A stretch of DNA of 64,000 nt from Desmodesmus armatus (Eukaryota; Chlorophyta; Chlorophyceae; Sphaeropleales; Scenedesmaceae). The stretch covers positions 1,178,001 to 1,242,000 of the forward strand of contig VIIQ02000002.1 of assembly GCA_007449985.2 (NCBI GenBank). Reading direction: 5' to 3'. A program made the translations under genes and the position numbers. Shown here piece by piece: positions 1 through 11,783 of this stretch (positions are counted from its first letter, which is position 1; each line of letters starts with the position of its first letter). Under the pieces are notes generated by a model. It had not been told where the DNA came from. It ran no database searches and was given only the letters and a program-made list of their open reading frames with translations.

Positions 1-456
1 GCTTCTTAGGGATCCTGAACTCACCCTGTGTACAACAACATGCAGGAGTGAGTTGCACTGTCACGTTCACAACAAAACTGGGCGCTGCTGGCCCTGAGAT
101 GGGCTCAGCGCTACTCCAAGGAGGTTCAGAGCAGTGCTGCTTGAAGAGCTGGACATGGTGGCAGATGACAACAGCATGGCTGCTGCAACCAGCACAACGC
201 CCCACCCGCCCGCCCAGCGACCCTGGCGCACCCAATGCTTCTCTGCCTCCCCTCCGTCTGCCCAGTCTTCGTTTTTCTTTTAGCCACCAAGGCATGGCCG
301 TAATCGCTTAACTCCCCATGGCGCCCCTGTTTCAACCCTGCCCACCCACTCGGATCCCACCCTGGTGGCTTGCACTCGGTCTCACTTCTCTTCCCCTGTT
401 CCCCTGCCAGTGGGCCCACCCTCAGCTTGGCCCCCTGAGTCACGTCCCCAGCTCAC

Positions 457-3400
457 CTCTGGCTGCTCCTCCTCCATGCTTTGCCCCCACCGTCTTCCTC
501 TTCACTGTCTGACTCCTCGCCTGAGCCGGGCTGCCGCTTGAACCACAGCGCCATGCTCTGGCGCAGCAGCGTCAACGCCTCCTCTGCAGCTCCCTGCTCA
601 TACCGCAGGCTGGCCAGGGCTTGCAGGGGCTCAGGGCTGGCCGGGTCGACACCTCGCGCCTGCTGCAGCAGCGCCTCTGCGTCAGACGACACCTACGGGG
701 CAGGCATACAACGATGTGATGATTGAGCAACAGACGAGCAGCTACACTGCAAGAGCAGCCAGCCTGCAGGAGCGAAGTAGTGCAGCAGCCACAGCAAGAC
801 GGCCTCTGCAGGCCAGTCAGGGGACACACAGGCAGCACACCCAGCACAGGTCGGGGTGCATGCGCTGGCAGCCAGCACATGGCAGGATAGCGCTGGTCGC
901 GGCTTCAACGGCACTGAACATGGACGTCCTCTTCGTTGGCCAAAGGGTTCAGCAACCGTCGAGGTCTGGGTTTGACCTCCACCAGCAGCTTAAGTAGCCT
1001 CGATTTTGGCATTCGTTGCAGTCAGCCTGTTCACATCTACTGTAAGCTTCACAGAGCAGAACAGTCCGCAGGTGCACCTCTTGTCGCTTCCCTCGTAATC
1101 AGCGGGCCAACTTTCGGCCAGTCCAGTCTGCACTGTGCATAGCAGAAGTGCACGATGGACCAACCGATCCTTCTTTGCGCTGTGCTCCTGCTTGGCTGCT
1201 GCATGCTGATGGTCATGGCCGCACCCAAAAGCCCACCTCAAACCCCAGGACAAGTGCACGACAGCTTCCGAAGCAAGTTGCAGGCTTCAACGGCCCGTTC
1301 CCCACTATCACTGGCCATGCTGGAACGGAGATCTCCTCCACAGTGTCCCTGCTTGTACCAGACAGACTGGGACGTGAACTACGTGGGCCGTGCTGCTGAG
1401 GACTGGAACAGCAAGTGCATCGACCTGCTGTACAGAGCCAACACCACTGGGTGGACGACAACTTTGATGGCAAGGTAGGCAACAAACAAGTGTAGCTGCA
1501 GCCAGTGTGCTGGGGGGAGTGCTGGCCCCCCAGGGCTGTCCTGCAGCTGTGCTGGCCCATTTTCCTATCACAGTCACAAGGTGGGCAACATAGGGTCTGC
1601 AGACGGTGTGCTGGGGGTACAGGACAGCCCCCAGGGTTGTCCTGCAGCTGCGCCGGACCACCCCTGTCACCACTGCAAGGCAGTGGCCTCGCAGGCGCAG
1701 CAAGATGCCCCTGCATGTGCATACCAGCTCAGCAAAACGCGCCATGCATGGGCATGTCAGCATGTGCACGCTGTGCAACAGCGCAGCTGTTGTTCATGCA
1801 ACCTTGACCCTGTATGTGTATGTGTGCCTTTGTGCTGGGTGTGCAGGTGAACTTCCACTGCCACAAGATCCGCTGGAGGGAAGTGTGCAGAAAATTCAGG
1901 CGCCTTGCCATCGGCCGCTTCAGCTTCGGCCTGCAGTATGGCCTGGCAACGGCTGTGGCAACGGTGAGCGCTGGTTGCCACTGCCAGACTCGGCACGTTA
2001 TGTTGACATGATGAGCAGCAGCCAGCACATGCACTCCCTCCTCCCCTGTCAGCACGCCACAGCAGTCAGCATGCAGGATGGCAGGCCATTGAAAAGATGC
2101 TGCCGCATGGGTGCTCCTGCAGGGCGGTGAGAGTGCCATCACAGCCCATCCGGATGAGGGCCTGGAGTTTGGTGGGTGGAGTCCTGCCCTGTGGTTTGAC
2201 CCACCATCTACACAATCACACATCTGCAGAAACAAGGAGAGTTTCTTCAACCTACGGAGCTTGCAGGACAGTGATACTACTCACAAAGTGCCACTTTCCT
2301 GCAAGCTCAGCACACTGGTTGAGCAGTGTGCCTTCATGCAGTGCATGAAGCGTTGCAGCAGAGAGCCCTGCAGGATTCAGCTGAGATGCATCCCCAACAC
2401 TATGCATTAGACACCAAGCTGCTAGGCGTGTTGTTTTGGTGAATACAAGGGAGGCGGACACCCCCCCCCCGGCTGGCCACACACACAACAGCCAAGGCTG
2501 CCGGGAGCCCGCTAGGCGTGTTTTCAGTCCCCTTGCATGCCTGGGTTGATGCACGCACTCCTCCCTTGTGCAGGGTGGTGCTGAAGCCAATTGCTTAGGC
2601 ACTGAAGGCAGTCATGGCCTCCAAACATGACTCTGGTTTGCCATGCCAGGTCAGTTCGCTGATGACCTGGAGTGAGCTGGTGGCCGTGTGGGAGTGCATG
2701 AAGCATGCAGGAATGGCACAGCCATGTGTTTGCTCGTTGAGCAGTGCACTAGGCTGGAGGCTTTGCCATGGTGCTTGTTGCCAGCCCTGCTTGCCTGCAT
2801 GTATGCTATGTCTGGTGTGCAGGAGATATGAGTGCCAATGTTGTGACGGAGCCCCAAGCCTGAACAAAAAGGTTTGATTTTGGGGTAACCAGGGGCGCGA
2901 AATCCCACCGGCTGGCCACATACACAACATTCAGGCGAAGCCAACTGGGGGGCGCTGGAGGCAGAGCCTAAGCAGTGAGGCACGCCTAAAACATGCCAGG
3001 AGGTGCCCAGTGCCCGAAACAAAAAAAGCGTGGAAGTTAAACCACACAGCTCTTGGCGTGCTGCAGCGCAGCGAATGCCAGCGCAGCACAACCATGTACA
3101 TCCAATCAGTATTTACTGGCCGCCCCAAAAATGACAACGCTGTGACGCTCAACGCAAACATTGTCGCGGGACGCGAGCATTCTGACCAACTCACTCCCAA
3201 CTTGATATGTAGGGCTCCCAACCCACATCAACAAGGAGGTGAGCCGAGCACAGTGATGTTGCATGTGTGTGACCAAAGGTGCCAGCCGAGTCTGCTACAC
3301 CTCATCCACGAAGCACCTACCCCACGCCAGGCCCAAGTACAGTGCAATGTCCAGCATTCATGCCACACACTGTGTTTGTGCACCCCGTGCCCTGTGCCTG

Positions 3401-4822
3401 CAGTGCGCACGTGTGCCGATGGCCCTGGGCGACCCCCCCCCCCTCACCTCTGGTACGTCCTCTGCCAGCGCCATCCTCATCTCCGCTAGTGAGCACAGCG
3501 CCGCCGCCAACTGCTTGCACAGCTGCTTGTGCTCCGTGCTGCCAGCTGCACCACAAGACTCAGCCTGCTGCACATCCTGACAGCACCAGCACAGCAAGAG
3601 CAGCAACAGCAGCAGCACCATTACACCACACACCTGGCCTGCCCTGCTGGGTGACCAAGCCCCACCAGCTGCTGAGACTGATAACTCTTGGCCTGTTCTT
3701 CAAGCATGCTCAGCAATTCGTGAAACATGACAGGTAGGTGTCAATTGTCACCGCAGCTTGCTGCTGCTACTCCCACCCACGTGATGTCGGTGCCATGATG
3801 CAGGATAGCACACATGTACTGGCATGCCCAAACCTGCTACGTCCTCATGTCTCTTTTGCAGCAGCATCCTTGTCCCCTCCCACATGCTGCTGAAGCTAAG
3901 TCTGACAACTCTCAGGGTCCATGCCCCTTCAACCCCCTGCTGCAGCCGCCTGCATCGCTGCTCACCCCTTCACCCGCTGCCTCACCTGCTGCAGCAGCTC
4001 CACCCCCTTTTGTGTGGCTGCCAGTGCCTCCTCACCCTCCAGCAGCTGGCCCAGGTACATGTACTTCTCAAACCCTACATCAGGAGACAGCTGGACCGCA
4101 CGCTGCAGCTCCTGCAGGGGCAGACAAGGGGCAACACAACACACACTGCTGATGGCATCCTGATGTCGCGTTGGCCGGCCCGGAAGGGGTGTGTGTGGTC
4201 TCCACACCCCACCCATTCCACAAATAGCTGTGCCCCCATCCCAGACACTGCACCACAAGCCACCCCACTTGACTTGCTGCTCTGACACCCCTCTGTGCTT
4301 ATACTGAACATCAACATGCAACTTCTGTTGCACCCCCACACCTGAGCTTCTGGCACCACCACGACCACCACCACCGTGGACACTCCCCCCCCCCCCTGCT
4401 CCCCCAAGCACCCGCCTGCATTGTGGGGAGTTTCCGTATTTGCCTGTTTCCTGCCCCGTTACACCCATTGATACCGCCAGCCAGCACCCACTGCCCATCG
4501 AAACCCCCCTCCACCACCATGCCCCCCCCCCGCCCACCTGTACAGCCTCTTCCTGCCGCCCCAGCTCTGCCAGCAAGGCACCCCGTGCATCTATAATTTC
4601 CAGGTTCTCTGGTTCAAGCTCCAAAGCATCCTTCAGGCACTCCAGTGCTGCATCATACCGCTCAAATGCTATGGCTGCTTGTGCACGCTCAAACAGCTGG
4701 GCTGCGCTGAGTTGTTGCTGCGAGGTGCCCTTGCTCTTGCTGCGCTTCTTGGGTTTGACTGCGACAGCATCCTTGTTGCTATCCTTGATGTTCTTGCGTT
4801 GCTTAACGTTGAGTTTAGGCAT
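457..4822 (-). CDS. ACL4: ACL4-like TPR protein, probable ribosomal protein L4 assembly chaperone (partial)
   Basis: Four exons are seen: 4822-4538, 4111-3986, 3576-3448 and 691-457, all with GT-AG borders and matching phases. The ATG at 4822 opens a basic N-terminus (MPKLNVKQRKN), followed by tetratricopeptide helices (FERAQAAIAFERYDAALECL, then EPENLEIIDARGALLAELGR). Exon 3 carries LAAALCSLAEMRM and exon 4 carries DPASPEPLQALASLRYEQG followed by an acidic ESDSEEED stretch. This order matches the yeast Acl4 / plant TPR family, which escorts newly made ribosomal protein uL4 (Rpl4) to the nucleus. The last visible exon leaves in phase 1 at 457, so the C-terminal TPRs lie near or beyond the left edge. 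The third intron is unusually long (692-3447). The family call rests on recognition only. Confidence 0.72.
1155..2410 (+). pseudogene. Possible nested gene or pseudogene for a small cysteine-rich secreted protein
   Basis: It lies on the opposite strand inside the long ACL4-like intron. Exon 1 begins at ATG 1155 with a typical signal peptide (MDQPILLCAVLLLGCC, then a hydrophobic stretch ending in AAP). Exon 2 (about 1849-1963, FHCHKIRWREVCRKFRRLAI) and exon 3 (about 2130-2410) join in phase 0. Exon 3 is cysteine-rich (LSCKLSTLVEQCAFMQCMKR) and ends in a stop at 2410. Exons 1 and 2 only stay in one frame if one extra base is present near 1450 in the run before GTGGACGAC. It is therefore either a pseudogene or a sequencing error. 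No family was recognised, and expression is unknown. Confidence 0.35.
1471..1663 (+). repeat. Imperfect tandem duplication of about 90-105 bp
   Basis: The segment starting CAAGGTAGGCAACA at 1471 is followed at about 1577 by a diverged second copy starting CAAGGTGGGCAACA. Both copies end in CTGTCCTGCAGCTG / TTGTCCTGCAGCTG-like sequence. The first copy includes the exon 1 donor of the possible nested gene, so the second copy carries a decoy donor. Confidence 0.6.
2421..2522. mobile_element. Short insertion-like element flanked by 12-bp direct repeats
   Basis: A perfect 12-bp direct repeat (GCTAGGCGTGTT) occurs at 2421-2432 and 2511-2522, with 78 bp between the copies. The interior contains a C-run and GGCTGGCCACACACACAACA. 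A related sequence, GGCTGGCCACATACACAACA, recurs near 2910 with similar flanks. This looks like the remnant of a short non-autonomous element with target-site duplications. No terminal inverted repeats or poly(A) tail are evident. Confidence 0.4.
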
Positions 4823-5385
4823 TGTAGGGGCTTAGACACTGACTAGCTGATTGAAACTTGCCGAAACGGCTGCTGCTACTGCTGCTGCTGCTGCTGCTGT
4901 TGGTGGTTGCTGCTGGCGATGTCGTGATCATGTCAGTGGGGCTGTAGGCGAAGCCAGTATGTGCTTGCAACAATGTGAACTCCCATGAAAGAGTTGCGAC
5001 TGTGGTAACCACAGTGACCGTTGCTAACTGTGCTGTCGAGTGTTGCCGAGACACTACCAAGACCACCTCAGACCAGCCCAGCAATAAAGCAAGTGTTTAT
5101 CTACATCACTCTCCATGAACGGTTCATGTGACTCGCACTCGCGCTAGGAATCCAGCACCACAGCAGCATACTGATCACACTGGCTCCAAAGCTTCAGAAA
5201 GGGTACCCTGCATCTCACAGCAACAGGCTCAGCTGTTTCCCTAGGTTCAGGACAGCCGGCTTGCTGTAAACGGGAGGCCACGTTAACCTGGGGTGGCAGT
5301 CCAACAACAACAGCAGCACTACTTGATTGACGCCTGATTTGCTGTAGTGGGGCCGCTTTGAGTGCTGAACGCTGCTGAGACTGCC
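4823..5385. promoter_or_regulatory. Divergent promoter between the ACL4-like gene and the 5386 gene
   Basis: This 563 bp stretch separates two start codons that point away from each other. It includes an imperfect (CTG)n tract at about 4868-4900 next to the ACL4-like start, probably in its 5' UTR. No TATA box or named motif was recognised. Confidence 0.4.
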
Positions 5386-8300
5386 ATGCAGGTAAGCGTT
5401 GTTATAATAGCAGGAAAATATGTGAAAGCATAGACAACACCATGTGTTCACAACTGCAGTCACATCCGCACTCCCTGTCCACCAATTCCCACTCCCTGTC
5501 CAACCAACACCAGCATATTGCTGCACTGCGTGAGCGTCTTCCTTGACGCAAGGTGTGTGGCTGCGTGTGCACTGTGCGCAGGGGTCAGGGGTGGAGTCGC
5601 TAGTGCGGCTGCTGCTGCATGATGCCTCATTTGCAAGGGCAGTGCAGCAGAAGGACGGGGAAGCAGCAGCAGCTGCGGCAGTTGGCTTGGTGAAGGTGCG
5701 CACACCCGAGCAGCATGGCACATGCATCGAGGCAGTTGCAACGGTTGTCACCCTTCATGCAACGGCCTTGTTGGTGACAGGCCTGTGAACAGCAGGACGC
5801 CCTGCAGGCTGTCGACAGCATTTTGAAGGGGGGGGGGGGGGGGCAATGCAATTGGCGGCTCTGGGTTATGCCCGCCTTGTCCACCAGTGCTCTTCTAGGT
5901 CATAAAGCTCCTCAGCAGCAGGGTTGCAAGCAGCATCACCACCAGCCACCAGCGACCCCTCGTCTCTACTTCTTGGCCTGGCCTGTGTCACATGTCACCA
6001 CCATGGAAATCAACAACGTCACCCCGCCCCCCCCAAAGCCACACACACAAGCACCACACTGCCCCTCACTGCTGCCTGCAGAGCCACTTCAAGGCCTTTG
6101 CCAACGTGCTGCGCCCCCACAACAGTCCAGGTGGTGGGCTGCTGCCGCACGCAGACTCAGGCAGCCCCACAGCAGCTGCAGCAGCCAGGCGGCCCGGGGG
6201 GCCTGCAGGGGATGGGGCGCCTGGGCGCCGCAGCAGTGAAGTGGGTGCAGCCGGCCTGACCACGCCACAGAAGCCGTCAGACATCAAGGTCAAGGACAGG
6301 TGGGCCGGTGGGTGGGTGGGTGGGTGGGTGAGTGGGTGGGTGGTGTACTGCGGGGCTTGCTGTGGGTTGCCCACCCGGGTGTGGGCTACAGCTGCAGACA
6401 TGCAGTCGAACATGGTGGACGTCCAGCTGACGGTGGGGCGAGTGTGAAAGCTTCGCTAGACTTCACTCATGTGAGGCGTTGTGGTCATCAATCATTTGGC
6501 CATGTTGCTGTGTGTGCAGGGTGGTGATCAACGTGCCCTACAAGAAGTATGAAGGTGACATTGTGGGCAAGCAGGGCACCGTGCTCAGTGTCACACACAA
6601 CGGCTGGATCAAAGTGCAGGTGCGAGGGGTACCCAGCTGGCAGTGTCAATATATCAAGGGTGGGCAAGGGGGCTGCAGGCGATGTGTTACTGCAGTTGGT
6701 GCTTCCTGCAGACATGGCACAGTAACACTATCTGTTTGGCTATTATCTAGGACGGGCCAGGTTGAGGGTTGCACAGGAAGGGCTGGCTAACAGCAATTTT
6801 GCCCCCACCATGTGCTGGGTGTGTTGGCACTGGTACTGGTTTTAGGACGGCAGACACCCTGCCAACCTTACTGCACAGTCACACCCGCAACAACCTTGTG
6901 TTCGTACATGACTGCGTGGTGCCTGGTGTTTGGCCGTGTGCTCCAATCCTGCAGGTTGGAAGTGATGTGCTGGACGTCCAGATGCGGCATGTCAGCCTGC
7001 TGCCACGCACACCGGTGCCAACATGGCCACCTCTGCAGGGCAGCCAGCTGCTGGTGAGCTGGGGGGGAGGGTGGGGGTTGGGGGCTTGCGCAGGGCATGC
7101 GGCAGAGTCTGCTGCTGCAACACCCACTGGCGCCATCAGAGGTTGGCATGCTGCTGTGCTGCTGTTGAGAAGGGTTGTGCGATTGGGGAGGGTGTGTGCA
7201 CAGCCAGGTGGGCTGTAGGGCGTCGGACAGCACAGCTCAGAAGGCAGCACGCACAGCAGCACGTACAGGATTGGACTGGTGTGGGGCCAGCAGCCTAGCC
7301 CGCCCAGCCTGTGATATCGATTGATGATGCTGGATAGCTAGTATGGTTGTGAATTGCTTGGCTTGTTTGTGGACTGCAGGCTGCTGTACAACTTGTGCTG
7401 TGTGGGGTGCGTGTGCATGTGTGGCTGTTGCGTTGGTTGGTCTGATGTTCGCCAAGCTAGTCTGGTTGGGTAGTTTGCATCAACAGTGTGGCGTGCTGTG
7501 TGCTGATTGTGTTGCAGGTGCTGGGCGCAACTGGGGCCGTAAGGCTGATGCAGCCAAGCAGATGCGTAAGGAGCTGCTGCAGATGGAGGAGGAGGTGGGG
7601 GGCACGGGCAATGAAAGGGGGGGGGGGGGTCGGGGTCATGGTGTAGTGTGGTGGCAGGCAAGGGGCTGCTGGATTTGCAGAGGCATCTGGGAGGGGGCGA
7701 TGGTGTGCCTGTGGGCTTGTGGCTTTTTGTTAGCGCTTCTGCTGCACTGTGCAGGTGTGATCAGGTGGGTTGGGCCCCACAGCTGACCGTCGGACTTGCA
7801 GCCCTGCCTGGTGTTGTCGTGCATACATGCTGATTACCGCACTACATACATTAACGCATCAGCGCCCGTTCGCAGAAGGGCTCTCAGAGTGAGAGGTGTG
7901 CACACGTCACTTTTAGGAAGTTTACAAGACTCGCATTGCTGAAGCCAGCCTGGTGTCATGGCGGCTGCTTGCTGGCTGCAGGTGCCGTGGAAGGAGGTTG
8001 TTGACCGCTGGAAGACTGTTCGTCAGCGCTGGAGCAAGACGCTGAAGGTTGCTGAGTCCCCCCAGCAGCTTGCTGGGCTGATGGCTGAGCTGCACGACCA
8101 CCTGCGCACTGACAAGGCCAGCGGGCTGTTTGCCACTGGGGGGCCCTGGGAGACGCAGCTGCTGGCGTGTGTGCGGGGGGAGCAGGGCATGACGGCACTG
8201 GGCAGCCTATGGGAGGACATGAAGGCAGCAGTGCAGGTTGGGGGGTTTGGTGGGGGGGGGGGGGGGGGTGAATGGAGGGGGGGGGGGCGGAGGGGGAGCG

Positions 8301-9537
8301 CACACCCGGACTACACTCGAACTCTATTGATGGGCCAGATGTGATTCGACTGGTAACATTCAACAAGACATGCCGCAGGGGACAGGAGGAGGCGCACCTG
8401 TGCACTGCGTAGCCTCGGTCTGTCCTGGGTGTTGCAGCAGGTTATGTGGGGCGTTGGTTGTACTTGTTACTGGCGGCAGCACTTTGTTACTGGCGGCAGC
8501 ACTGAGAGTCAGAGTGAATGGCGGCTAGGCTGCTCTTACTTCCCCCTGGCCTGACTAAGTGTTGACATGCTGCGCGTGCTGCTGCGCCCTCCTGCAGACG
8601 TGGCTGGCTGCTGGGTGCCTGCCTGGTGGTCTTGATGCGCTGGAGCGGCCTGCCTACGAGCAGGCGGTGGCAACCTACGCAGTGCTGCAGGAGGCAGCCG
8701 GCAAGGGGCTAGAGTGCCTGGAGCAGGTGGGGCGGCCTGCTGTGCTTTGCTGTGTGGTGGGGTGATGGTTAGTGGAGAGTGGTGAGGGCAGGGTAGTGCA
8801 GGACCTGCATTCCCAACCTCCGCCACCAGCCGCCCAGCATGCGCTGCACTTTGAAGTATCAGGCAGCTGGTAAAGAGCGGAGCATGTTTACTGTTGTCAG
8901 CGCTGGCTCTTGCGGCACAATTTGAAGTCAGGTGTGTCTGCCGTTGTGCTGCAGATACCGCTGGACCAGATCCTGACCACGCAGCGGGACGTATTGGCGC
9001 TGCAGCATGTCATCCAGCGGGAGCTCACAGCAGCACACAGCAAGCTGCAGGCAGTCGCCACGGGAGCTGGAGCAGCACAGCCGCCGCCACTGCTGCCGCT
9101 GGACTGGTCTGCTGGTGAGTGCCAACCACGCTCATGCAGTCCCATGGGGTGTCAGCAAGATGCAGGCATGTATTGAATAATGCACGCTGACCTGATGCCC
9201 TGGTTTGTGTGCATCACTCAAAACATGCCCGTATCTTGCAGACACCCCATGGTCCCCAGAGACGCAACATCCTCAGGGGGCTGCAAAGGGCTGCGGGTAA
9301 ACGGGCCATCCGCCACTTTCGCCGCTACACGCCTCTGGTGAGCAAGGAAGCCTGTTTAAAGCTGCCTGAGCTTATTGTGCTGGTGTGTCCTGGTGTGCTG
9401 CAGGCATGAACGACAGCTTGCTGCTGCAGCTGGGCAAGTTGCCGCGCCTGGCTCCAGCAGGTGACGACACAGACAGGGACGCAGGCTCAGAGGCGACAGA
9501 CGTGGATGACCTGGGGGATGCCATGGACGTCAGCTGA
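5386..9537 (+). CDS. Unrecognised protein with a KOW/Tudor-like segment
   Basis: Seen exons: 5386-5391 (tentative start, ATG CAG), 5582-5695, 6082-6299, 6520-6619, 6955-7053, about 7518-7594, 7982-8236, 8598-8726, 8955-9114, about 9242-9296, and a last exon ending at the stop 9535-9537. Most junctions agree in phase; those into 7518 and into the last exon do not resolve cleanly. The product is about 450 residues. It has a helical N-terminus, then a KOW/Tudor-like beta segment (GDIVGKQGTVLSVTHNGWIK), a helical region (WKEVVDRWKTVRQRWSKTL) and an acidic tail (DVDDLGDAMDVS). The beta segment suggests binding of nucleic acid or histone tails, but no family was identified. A TGTAA signal at 10019 fits its 3' end. 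Confidence 0.6.
5828..5843 (+). repeat. Poly-G run of 16
   Basis: An uninterrupted run of 16 G lies in an intron of the KOW-like gene. Similar runs occur at 8252-8268 and 29082-29099. Lengths are likely to be unreliable. Confidence 0.8.
6300..6343 (+). repeat. (GGGT)n tract immediately after a splice donor
   Basis: About eight GGGT/GGTG units follow the donor of the exon ending at 6299. The tract has G-quadruplex potential on the coding strand. Confidence 0.7.
8464..8503 (+). repeat. Perfect 20-bp tandem duplication
   Basis: TTGTTACTGGCGGCAGCACT is present twice, head to tail, in an intron of the KOW-like gene. Confidence 0.85.
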
Positions 9538-10934
9538 GGGGTGGACACACATGGACCTACCCCTGTTACAAATGGCTTTGGGCTGCTGGATTGTGTGTGG
9601 GTGATACCCTGTGCAGTCGAGACCCCCAACATGCTGTTCCCGCGCCTTGCTGCTGGCCTATGGGCACTAGAAACACACCACTACCAACACACCACATGAA
9701 GCCTGCCACTCCTCTTGCAAGACGTTGGGAGAATCCTGTTGCCTCAAAGTAGAGGCATGGAGTGCTTTAACTGTGGTGGTGTTTCACCTGGAGCAGGGCT
9801 TCTTTATGCATGTAAGTGTGTGTTGGAGGTCAGTGCTGTCTGTGTCTTTGTCCACATGTCATCTGTCGATTGCGCCTTTGCTGGCAGGTTGCTGCTGCTC
9901 CTGCTGAAAAAGCAGGGTGGTGCAATATCTGTCTGTGCCATCTCTCTGTATGCTTTGACGAACACAACCTTGTACCGGCCTGTTTGTGTCAACAAAGCAC
10001 CATCCTGTGAGGGGTGTGTGTAAAGGGCATTCATTTATGCCCCTGTGAAGGCACCAGTCCCTGGCACTGCTTGGCTGAGCGCTGTGATGGGACTCGGCAG
10101 AAGCAGCAGTGCTGTATGTGCATACCCACTCCCCACATGTGACGGCTGTATGTCTGGCTGCGGCAGCGCTGCTGTGCTGCGGTCTGTGTGATGCCCAGCC
10201 TTGCTGCTGGACACCACAGCAGGCACCTTGATTTGCGACCAGCGAGTATGGCGTGTGAGGCGGACTGTGGCAGTTGTAACAGTCGCTATCAAGGACTGCA
10301 AGGGGTGGTGAGCTCAAGCACGCTTGAGGACATACTGTGTGCACGTGGCAACCTCCAAGCACATTGTAACAAACTCAACACAGCACGGCTGTTCATGTTT
10401 GCATGCACACACCACACCTGATGGACAGTGACTGGTCGTTGCCATAGCCAACAAAGGGTGCAGAACACAGGCCCAACTTCTGTGGGGTACAGCAAACTGC
10501 AGCACTTTGACTGTGAACAGTTGTCAGGCCTGAAAAAGGTATGCACTCCAAATAACACCCGAACAACACAAAACCCTCAGCTGAGCTGGGCTGCCATACC
10601 CAATGAAAGCAGTCTAACAAGTCGCCACTTGAAGGCACGACCAACCAGCACCACAGGTGCCCATGCAACGCAGCTGGCAGGTCAACACCATGCGTGGGGG
10701 CAGGGGCAGAAATATGCACACTACAGCTGATGACTAAAGTACATCCGCCACACATACAAATCACAGACACACGAGCCCCAAGCAACAGCCACACGACCAA
10801 AAACACCCTGATCTCTGCTTGCACACTGTCCGGCTAGCATGCAACTGCAGATGCCACAGGCCCCTTACTGAGGCTGAACAGCAGCAGCAACCAGCACTGC
10901 ACCCGCTGCTGGTACTGCACCGGCGTTAGCGCAG
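9538..10934. other. Convergent 3' region, no gene recognised
   Basis: This is the space between the stops of the KOW-like gene (+) and EMC8/9 (-). A plus-strand TGTAA lies at 10019-10023, 482 bases after the first stop. No conserved coding frame was recognised on either strand. Confidence 0.5.
10019..10023 (+). terminator. Candidate TGTAA poly(A) signal
   Basis: The motif TGTAA lies 482 bases downstream of the stop of the KOW-like gene. TGTAA is the usual poly(A) signal in chlorophycean algae. The motif is short, so chance occurrence is possible. Confidence 0.35.
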
Positions 10935-11783
10935 CTACCGTTCCAACAGTGCTGTTGCGCCGCTGAGCAGGTGTGGGTTGGTGTAGTCCCGGCTGACATC
11001 ATCGAGGTGTTCGTCAAAGTCTGCCAGCTGCGCATGCTGCCCTTGGCATGCAGGTTGAGGAACCTCGCCCGCAGCTGCTCCCAGCTGCTGCTGGCAGCTA
11101 GCTCCAAACTGCCTGCTGAGCTGCCCGCTGCTACCTTCTTCCAGCTGCCCTTGACTGCTGAGCTTTCCCGTAGCATGAGGTCAAAGGGTGGCTCTGTGCT
11201 GCCCTGCCTGCTGAATGCTGCCAGTTTCTGGTTGTTGAGTGCTAGCACGAAGGCCTCCGGCTGCCGCTCTGCCAGCCTGTCTGCTATGCGCTTGCCAACG
11301 GGGTGTATGTCGGCTGCATTCAGGTGGGCCTCTGCATGGTAGTAGCCGATCAGCTGCAGCTTGGATTGCTGAGCAATCGCCTCAGCCTGCAGCAGTGGGC
11401 AGCAGGCAGTGGGCAGCAGGCAGTCACATTGCTTACACAAGGGATGCACACATGCCTGTGTCTACACAAGCTGGTTGGCATGTAGGCGCATTCAGGCTGC
11501 CTCCACAGAGCAGCACGTGCTGGACATTCTTGCCACCCTGGCAATCACTATGCTTGCTGAGACCCTCACGTCTCTTGCAGATCACCTGGGTCAACGCAGT
11601 ATCTACGCATGGGGCCATCAGCATAGACAGGTGGAAAAGGGGCAGCGCTGTGCCCACTTCGACGCCGCCACCCCTTGAGTGCCCCAGCAGCACACCGCAC
11701 ACTGTGCAGGAAGGGTACTTTGCAGCATGCAGCAGGACTGTCAGGTAGGCATCCTCGGACAGTGTGTATGAGTTTCCGCCCAT
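10935..11783 (-). CDS. EMC8: ER membrane protein complex subunit 8/9
   Basis: Exon 1 runs from 11783 to 11586 and exon 2 from 11386 to the stop at 10935-10937. The start is the ATG at 11783 (MGGNSYTLSEDAYLTVLLHA); an upstream GTG in frame is not needed. Family features are HAAKYPSCTVCGVLLG, PLFHLSMLMAP, LIGYYHAEAHLNA and the C-terminal LADFDEHLDDVSRDYTNP block, which matches the DFD-HLDDI-DWTN signature of EMC8/9. EMC inserts tail-anchored and multi-pass proteins into the ER membrane, and subunit 8/9 is its cytosolic MPN-like part. The conserved C-terminus is in a different frame from the preceding SWEQLRARFLNLHAKG. An extra intron from about 11150, or a one-base error near 11035, is needed. 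The intron before exon 2 ends in a duplicated 14-bp CAGTGGGCAGCAGG unit. Confidence 0.85.

Noticed and set aside
8252..8290. Poly-G tracts as a possible functional element
   Set aside because: Homopolymer runs of this kind occur at several intron positions and are prone to sequencing error; no specific function can be argued.
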